Below, piece by piece: positions 59,681 through 64,000 of a DNA stretch of 64,000 bases. The notes below the pieces were generated by a model. The model was not told where the DNA came from. It saw only the letters and a program-made list of their open reading frames with translations, and did not search any database. This DNA is from CF-13 sp036782775 (lineage in GTDB: Bacteria > Chloroflexota > Dormibacteria > CF-121). A program made the translations under genes and the position numbers. The stretch spans positions 11,261 to 75,260 of the forward strand of contig DAIPYJ010000007.1 of assembly GCA_036782775.1 (NCBI GenBank). Reading direction: 5' to 3'. Each line of letters begins with the position of its first letter. Position 1 is the stretch's first letter.

Positions 59681-60105
59681 TGCCTCGCTCGGATGCGGAG
59701 TTCGAAGCCGAACGGATCGGCAGCCCGGGCCGCGCGCGCCGGATCGACATCCGGCGCACCGTCTACAGCTTCCGACACGCCGGCCGCGGGCTGCGCTGGG
59801 CGGTCTCGTCGCAGGCCAACCTGCGGGTGCACCTGGCAGCCGCAACGGTGGTGCTGATCCTGGCGGTGCTGCTCAAGTTTTCCTCGATCGAGTTCGTCGC
59901 CCTCATCCTCTGCTTCGCGCTCGTGATCGCCGCCGAGCTTTTCAACACGACGCTCGAGGTGTTGATCGACTACGCCTGGCCCGAACACCATCCGATGATC
60001 GGGCGGGCAAAGGATGTGGCCGCCGCGGCCGTTCTGGTCGCCGCCATCGGCACGGCAGGCGTCGGCGCCATCCTCTTTGCCAGGCACCTCTTCCACTGGG
60101 CGTGA
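59680..60105 (+). CDS. dgkA: Prokaryotic diacylglycerol kinase (DgkA family)
   Basis: 141 residues: a soluble N-terminus, then amphipathic SFRHAGRGLRWAV and three helices. The catalytic AAELFNTTLEVLID with Glu and Asn and the following RAKDVAAAAVL are intact. In bacteria of this type it often phosphorylates undecaprenol or diacylglycerol for lipid recycling. Overlaps ybeY by one base and the next gene by four. Confidence 0.92.
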   Translation: MPRSDAEFEAERIGSPGRARRIDIRRTVYSFRHAGRGLRWAVSSQANLRVHLAAATVVLILAVLLKFSSIEFVALILCFALVIAAELFNTTLEVLIDYAWPEHHPMIGRAKDVAAAAVLVAAIGTAGVGAILFARHLFHWA

Positions 60106-60452
60106 GGCCAAGCGACGTCGTGAGGGCGGCGCTCGATGCGCTCGCGGCCCGCGACTGGGACGGCTTCGCGTCCCGGCTCCATCCAGACGTGGTTCATCGG
60201 ACGCCCGGCGTGCCGGAACCAATCCTTGGACGCGAGGCCTTCGTGCTGCTCAGCCAGCAGGCCGTCATGCGAGCCCCCGATGTTCGCTTCGCGATCGAAC
60301 GAATCGTCAGCGAGGGCGACACGGTGGTGGTCATCGGCGAGTGGACCTATACCGCTCTCCAGGGATTGGTCCGTCAGCCGTCGGTGAGCGTCATCGACCT
60401 GCAGGACGGATTAATCTGGCGTGACCTCGAATACCTGGGGCTGGCAACCTAG
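60102..60452 (+). CDS. SnoaL/NTF2-like protein
   Basis: 116 residues with an NTF2-like pattern: VVRAALDALAARDWDGFASRLHPDVVHRTPG and GDTVVVIGEWTY. This fold binds small molecules or acts as an enzyme; no specific role is visible. GTG start overlaps the dgkA stop by 4 bases, so it is translated with that operon. Palindromic repeat E follows at once. Confidence 0.75.
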   Translation: MRPSDVVRAALDALAARDWDGFASRLHPDVVHRTPGVPEPILGREAFVLLSQQAVMRAPDVRFAIERIVSEGDTVVVIGEWTYTALQGLVRQPSVSVIDLQDGLIWRDLEYLGLAT

Positions 60453-60491
60453 CCCCCCTCCCTGACCCTCCCCCCACAAGTGGGGGGAGGG
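60452..60491 (-). repeat. Dispersed GC-rich palindromic repeat, copy E
   Basis: CCCTCCCCCCAC-AA-GTGGGGGGAGGG: a perfect 12-bp stem at 60466-60491, with the tail (CCCCCCTCCCTGA, reverse orientation) at 60452-60465. It lies between the SnoaL-like gene and the cpaE-like gene. Confidence 0.75.
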
Positions 60492-60518
60492 AAATTCGGC
60501 GCCGGGCGTTACATCCTC

Positions 60519-61655
60519 GTGACGGCGCGGATCGCGGTCATCGACGACGAGGCACCCAACCGCAGCTACCTGCAACTGCTGTTGGGCGGCGCCGGATATC
60601 AGGTGGATACGACCGGCGACGGCAACGAGGGCATCGCGCTGGTGGAGAAGGACCGGCCCGACCTGGTGCTGCTCGACTTGATGATGCCGGAGGTCGATGG
60701 GTACACCGTCTGCGAGCGCATCCGCAAGGGGCCGGCCGGATCCGATACGCAGATCCTGATTCTCTCCGCCCTGGACGCACTGCCGAGCAAAGTGCGGGCG
60801 CTCGAGGCAGGGGCGGACGATTATCTCGTCAAGCCGGTCGAGGGCATGGAACTGCTGGCACGGATCAAGGTCACGCTCGATCGTGCCGAGCGCTTGCGCC
60901 GGCAGGGATCGCAGGCGCGCGGACACCTCACCGTCGTCGCCGGCGCGAAGGGTGGCATCGGCACCAGCACCGTTGCCATCAACATCGCGGCCTTGACCGC
61001 GGTGGGCAAGTCGCCTGACGCTGTTGTGCTCGCTGACCTCGCCGTTCCGGTCGGAACCCTGGGAAGCATGCTCAATTTCCAGGTGCCCGACCGCTGGGTC
61101 TGGCAGGAGTTTCTCAACGACGGCGCGGCCAGCGTGAACCGCCTCTCGAGCTACTTGATGCGCAACCCGCAACTTCCGCTTCGCTTGCTGCCCGGCGTCC
61201 GGCGTGGCGCTCTGTACCGAGACGCGCAGCCGGAGGCGATCAGCCGTTTTGCGGCCTCGCTGCGTGGCGTGGCCGAGCACATCGTCGTCGACCTCGGTAC
61301 TCAGCCGTCCCCCTTTGCCCCGCCGTTGATGCGCGAAGCCGATGTCATCCTGATCGTGGTCGAACCGGAAGTCATTTGCGTCGAGCTCACCGGCCAGTTT
61401 CTGGAACGGCTCCGCGAGACGGGCATCCTCAGCCATCGGGTTCGATTGATCCTGTGCAATCCGCATGGCAGCCTGCAGCTGAGCCGCGGCGAGGTGGCGG
61501 CCGCGCTGAAGACCGAGGTCGCCGCAACCATCCTCTATCAACGCGACGAGTTTTCTGCAGCCAGCAAGCGCCGCCTTCCAATCGTCATCCAGCAACCGCA
61601 GTCGCCAATCGTGGGCCAGTTCAAGGAAGTCCTGCAGGCGCTCGCGGCCGTCTGA
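60519..61655 (+). CDS. CpaE-like protein: receiver domain fused to a MinD/ParA-type ATPase
   Basis: 378 residues from GTG 60519; the bases before it belong to repeat E. A receiver domain (about 1-120, phospho-Asp in LVLLDLMMPEVDG and Lys in YLVKPVE) precedes a deviant Walker A ATPase (GAKGGIGTSTVAINIA, then VLADLAVPVGTLGSML and HIVVDLGTQ). CpaE proteins position pilus machinery in tad systems, but no tad genes are nearby; it may serve the type IV pili or another polar system. Confidence 0.87.
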   Translation: MTARIAVIDDEAPNRSYLQLLLGGAGYQVDTTGDGNEGIALVEKDRPDLVLLDLMMPEVDGYTVCERIRKGPAGSDTQILILSALDALPSKVRALEAGADDYLVKPVEGMELLARIKVTLDRAERLRRQGSQARGHLTVVAGAKGGIGTSTVAINIAALTAVGKSPDAVVLADLAVPVGTLGSMLNFQVPDRWVWQEFLNDGAASVNRLSSYLMRNPQLPLRLLPGVRRGALYRDAQPEAISRFAASLRGVAEHIVVDLGTQPSPFAPPLMREADVILIVVEPEVICVELTGQFLERLRETGILSHRVRLILCNPHGSLQLSRGEVAAALKTEVAATILYQRDEFSAASKRRLPIVIQQPQSPIVGQFKEVLQALAAV

Positions 61656-61666
61656 CGCAGGCGGGA

Positions 61667-61679
61667 TAGACTGAAGGCT
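61667..61679 (+). promoter_or_regulatory. -10 element near the MFS gene start
   Basis: TAGACT (61667-61672), 7 nt, then ATT at 61680. The spacing equals that of the leaderless starts elsewhere in the window. Confidence 0.35.
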
Positions 61680-62921
61680 ATTCGCTCTCCTTCTCCTGCG
61701 GTCGAACCGCGCCGTCGCGCGGTACTGCAGATCTCCGCGCTTCAGTACCAGGAATTCCGCCGCTATTTCATCGGTCAGGGCGTTTCCGTCGTCGGCACCT
61801 GGATGCAATCGGTTGCCGCTGCCTGGCTGGTGCTGCAACTCTCGCACGACTCAGCCTTCGCGCTCGCGATCTTCGGCGCCTTCAGTTATGCGCCGGTTTT
61901 GCTCTTCGGCCTCTATGCCGGAACTCTCGTCGATCGCTTCGCGCATCGCGATGTCCTGCTGCTGACCCAGGTCATCTCCTTGCTCGGCGCCTGCGTTTAC
62001 GCGGTGCTGACGGCGACCGGCCGCATCAATTTGCCGACCGTGATGACGCTCGCCGCGTTGCTCGGCATCAACCAGGCGCTCTATTTCCCGGCCCGACAGG
62101 CGACTGTCCTCGAAATGGTCGGCCGCGGCGAGCTGGCGAGTGCGGTCGCGCTCAACTCGACCGCCTTCAATCTCGCGAGGATCATCGGTCCGGCGATCGG
62201 GGGCCTGGCGATCGCCGCCTTCGGGGTCGCCGCCTGCTTCTGGCTCAACGCCGCCAGTTACCTCGGCGTGATCGTCGCGCTCTTCACAATTCGCCGGCGG
62301 CCGGTCACGATTGGCGCGCCGCAAACGGCGATCGAGTTGATCGTCGAGGCGCTGCGCTATGTTCGACGGACCCGGCCACTTGCCGGTCTCTTCCTCCTGC
62401 TTTTCGTGGCGGGTACCTTCGGGGCCAACTTCAACCTGGTTCTGCCGCTGTTTACACGGCTCGTGCTCCACGCGAACGCGGACGTCCTGGGCTTTCTTTT
62501 CGCCGCCCAGGGCGTAGGCTCACTCGTGGGCGCGTTGACGATGACGGCCGTCGGCGGCTGGCTGCTCGAACCGCGTCGAATCGTCCTCGGCGCGCTGCTC
62601 TTTTCCGCCATGGAACTCGCCTTTCTCAGCGTTCCCGGGTATGCCCAGGCGGTCGCCCTCTTGCTGGTCATTGGCTGGTCCTTTGCCGTCTACTCGATCG
62701 GCACCAACACCTTCGTTCAGGTGCGCGCGCCGGATCGCATGCAGGGCCGCATGGTCAGTCTCTACTCGATGCTCTTCATCGGCGTCACGCCAATCGGCAA
62801 CATCTGGGCGGGAATCGTCGCGCATGCCTTCGGTCCGTCGGCTGCCGTCTGGATGGGTGGGGCGCTGAGCGGCATTGCCGGCATCGCGGTGCTCGCCTTC
62901 TTCCTCAGGGCGCGCGATTGA
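61680..62921 (+). CDS. MFS transporter (EntS-like exporter), unusual start codon
   Basis: About 413 residues and 12 helices, of the DHA3/EntS branch (RYFIGQGVSVVGTWMQSVAAAWLVLQLS is the typical first helix). Motif A-like LVDRFAHRDVLL follows helix 2. Family homology clearly begins before the first ATG at 61803, but no ATG, GTG or TTG exists in frame between the upstream stop and that point. ATT 61680 (after TAGACT and 7 nt) or CTG 61671 are the candidate starts. Substrate unknown; probably drug or siderophore efflux. Confidence 0.82.
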   Translation: MRSPSPAVEPRRRAVLQISALQYQEFRRYFIGQGVSVVGTWMQSVAAAWLVLQLSHDSAFALAIFGAFSYAPVLLFGLYAGTLVDRFAHRDVLLLTQVISLLGACVYAVLTATGRINLPTVMTLAALLGINQALYFPARQATVLEMVGRGELASAVALNSTAFNLARIIGPAIGGLAIAAFGVAACFWLNAASYLGVIVALFTIRRRPVTIGAPQTAIELIVEALRYVRRTRPLAGLFLLLFVAGTFGANFNLVLPLFTRLVLHANADVLGFLFAAQGVGSLVGALTMTAVGGWLLEPRRIVLGALLFSAMELAFLSVPGYAQAVALLLVIGWSFAVYSIGTNTFVQVRAPDRMQGRMVSLYSMLFIGVTPIGNIWAGIVAHAFGPSAAVWMGGALSGIAGIAVLAFFLRARD

Positions 62922-63501
62922 AATCGGTCATGGCGCGGTCCAGCCCCTGCTGAACCGCGGTCTCGACCGCGTCGGCGCCGCGCTTCACGACCTCGGGCAG
63001 CTGCGACCGCTCGGATTCGGTGAAGGGGCTCAACACATGGTCGGCGCCGTCGCCCGGAGGCTTGCCGATGCCAATGCGGATTCGGGCGAAGTCCCTGGTG
63101 CCGAGCGCGGCGATGATCGAGTCGACGCCGTGATTCCCGGCTGAGCTGCCGCCGGCCCGGACGCGGAGCCGGCCAAACGGAAGGTCCAGCTCGTCGTGGA
63201 CGACGATGGTGCGCTCGAGCGGCACGCCGTATTTGGCGCGCAGCGCCTTCATCGCCTGACCCGAGAGGTTCATCATCGTCTGGGGTTTCGCGAGGACGAC
63301 GTCGAGCTCCCCGAGTCGAACCCGGCCCGTCAGCGACTTGGCCGCCCGGTTGCCTGCCCTGCCCTGGTGGCGGCGCGCCAGCTCGTCGACCACCATAAAG
63401 CCCAGGTTGTGACGGGATCGTTCGTATTCCCGTCCGGGATTCCCGAGGCCGACGATCAGCCAGCGATCGATTGCGGGCGCGCGAGTCTTCCGCCGGAACA
63501 T
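62905..63501 (-). CDS. pth: Peptidyl-tRNA hydrolase
   Basis: 198 residues with all Pth landmarks: LIVGLGNPGREYERSRHNLGF (catalytic Asn and His), KPQTMMNLSG, VVHDELDLPFGRLRVRAGGSSAGNHG, and RIRIGIGKP. Releases peptides from tRNA after drop-off. Its 3' end overlaps the convergent MFS gene by 17 bases. Confidence 0.95.
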   Translation of the reverse strand: MFRRKTRAPAIDRWLIVGLGNPGREYERSRHNLGFMVVDELARRHQGRAGNRAAKSLTGRVRLGELDVVLAKPQTMMNLSGQAMKALRAKYGVPLERTIVVHDELDLPFGRLRVRAGGSSAGNHGVDSIIAALGTRDFARIRIGIGKPPGDGADHVLSPFTESERSQLPEVVKRGADAVETAVQQGLDRAMTDFNRAP

Positions 63502-63514
63502 CGCCCGTAGCCTA
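63502..63514 (-). promoter_or_regulatory. -10 element of a probable leaderless promoter for pth
   Basis: On the minus strand TAGGCT (63514-63509), 7 nt, ATG at 63501. Confidence 0.45.
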
Positions 63515-63562
63515 CGGCACCGAAAAGGCCGGCCGGCCCGGCGCGTTGCATTCTCGCCAGCC

Positions 63563-64000
63563 GTGCAGTCCGCTTTCCGCCCCCTCGATGCCTGGTCGAT
63601 TCGCGCCTGCCTCTGGACGGCCGGCGCCGTCGCCCTGCTGGCCGGCGGCCTTGCGTGGTTCCCATCGGCGCGTCCCTATGAGGCACCGTGGGCCTGGATC
63701 TGCTTCATCGGCATGTGCGTCGTCGACGACTACCTCACCGGGTCGCCGGCGCCGGCGACCTGGAGCCGGTTGCCAAAGGTGGCGCTGCTCGCGGCCATCA
63801 TCATGTTTCGCCGGCACTCGGAGATCACGATGCTCGTCGTGCTGGTCGCCGCACCAATCGCGAGCGTGCTCAAGGGGCAGGGCTGGCCTATGTGGATCAC
63901 GGCAACCGCCCACTGGATGCTGGCGGCGGTCGCCGGAGCGGCGGCCCTCCGCTTGGTCGGCTTCGAGGACACCGTGCATTTCATCGCGGCAACCGCGGTG
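63563..64000 (+). CDS. Multi-helix membrane protein, 3' end outside the window
   Basis: 146 codons from GTG 63563, still open at the window edge. Four or more helices (CLWTAGAVALLAGGLAWF, AWICFIGMCVVDDYL, VALLAAIIMF, TMLVVLVAAPIASVL, and more). The arrangement resembles the N-terminal sensor region of membrane-bound HD-GYP or GGDEF proteins, such as the one at 20.5 kb, but the output domain lies outside the window. It diverges from pth. Confidence 0.6.
   Translation, partial: MQSAFRPLDAWSIRACLWTAGAVALLAGGLAWFPSARPYEAPWAWICFIGMCVVDDYLTGSPAPATWSRLPKVALLAAIIMFRRHSEITMLVVLVAAPIASVLKGQGWPMWITATAHWMLAAVAGAAALRLVGFEDTVHFIAATAV

Overview
The window reads as a high-GC bacterial chromosome from a metagenome-style assembly: there is one run of 10 Ns inside a gene and one small-protein gene with a frameshift. 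The gene set suggests a soil-type Terrabacteria lineage of the Chloroflexota / Dormibacterota kind. Supporting points are type IV pilus genes without secretin or alignment genes, a PPi-type phosphofructokinase, an archaeal-type ATP-dependent DNA ligase, RamA/MttB-type corrinoid C1 genes and many apparently leaderless start sites. The lineage is an inference from gene content and is not proven.

Layout. 1-8.6 kb: a truncated hybrid histidine kinase, nth, a broken membrane-protein gene, a PPi-type phosphofructokinase, and two c-di-GMP/HD-domain signalling proteins. 8.7-16.2 kb: a compact type IV pilus operon on the minus strand (pilT, a BldC-like HTH gene, pilB, pilC, two prepilins, a PilX-like gene, pilM, a 49-residue membrane peptide, and the pilin) with a half-size prepilin peptidase diverging from pilT. 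16.2-23.1 kb: a GGDEF protein, a Thr-Pro-repeat surface protein, HIT, mtaB, rsmE, an HD-GYP/GGDEF protein and an atypical response regulator.

23.2-31.6 kb (minus strand) and 34.7-49.1 kb (plus strand) together form a choline/glycine-betaine-type methylamine and one-carbon island. The minus-strand operon starts at a GntR/FCD regulator and carries a metallophosphoesterase, an APC permease, a type III alcohol dehydrogenase, a non-pyrrolysine MttB-family methyltransferase, an aldehyde dehydrogenase and a nucleotidyltransferase-like protein. The plus strand has a dimethylglycine/sarcosine dehydrogenase-like flavoprotein with EtfBA. It then has an IclR-led operon with a corrinoid protein, MetV, MetF, a methyl-THF:corrinoid methyltransferase, a RamA-like Fe-S activator, DUF1638, a small virulence-factor-family protein and Fhs. 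A sarcosine-oxidase-like flavoprotein follows at 51.6 kb. The simplest reading is choline to betaine aldehyde to betaine to dimethylglycine to sarcosine to glycine, with methyl groups passed through a corrinoid protein to tetrahydrofolate and oxidised to formate with ATP gain. The substrate is inferred.

49-64 kb: NUDIX, DNA ligase, a methyltransferase, and then the conserved rpsU-pgpH-ybeY-dgkA neighbourhood, interrupted by an AT-richer insert at about 57.5-59.1 kb. After that come a CpaE-like REC-ATPase, an MFS exporter, pth and the start of a membrane protein cut by the window edge.

No tRNA, rRNA, CRISPR array or insertion sequence was seen. No stretch over 300 bases lacks a gene. Two genome-wide features stand out. 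One is a repeated TANNNT-N6/7-start arrangement that implies leaderless transcripts. The other is a family of GC-rich palindromic intergenic repeats, two copies of which run into the 3' ends of genes and add tails to the proteins.
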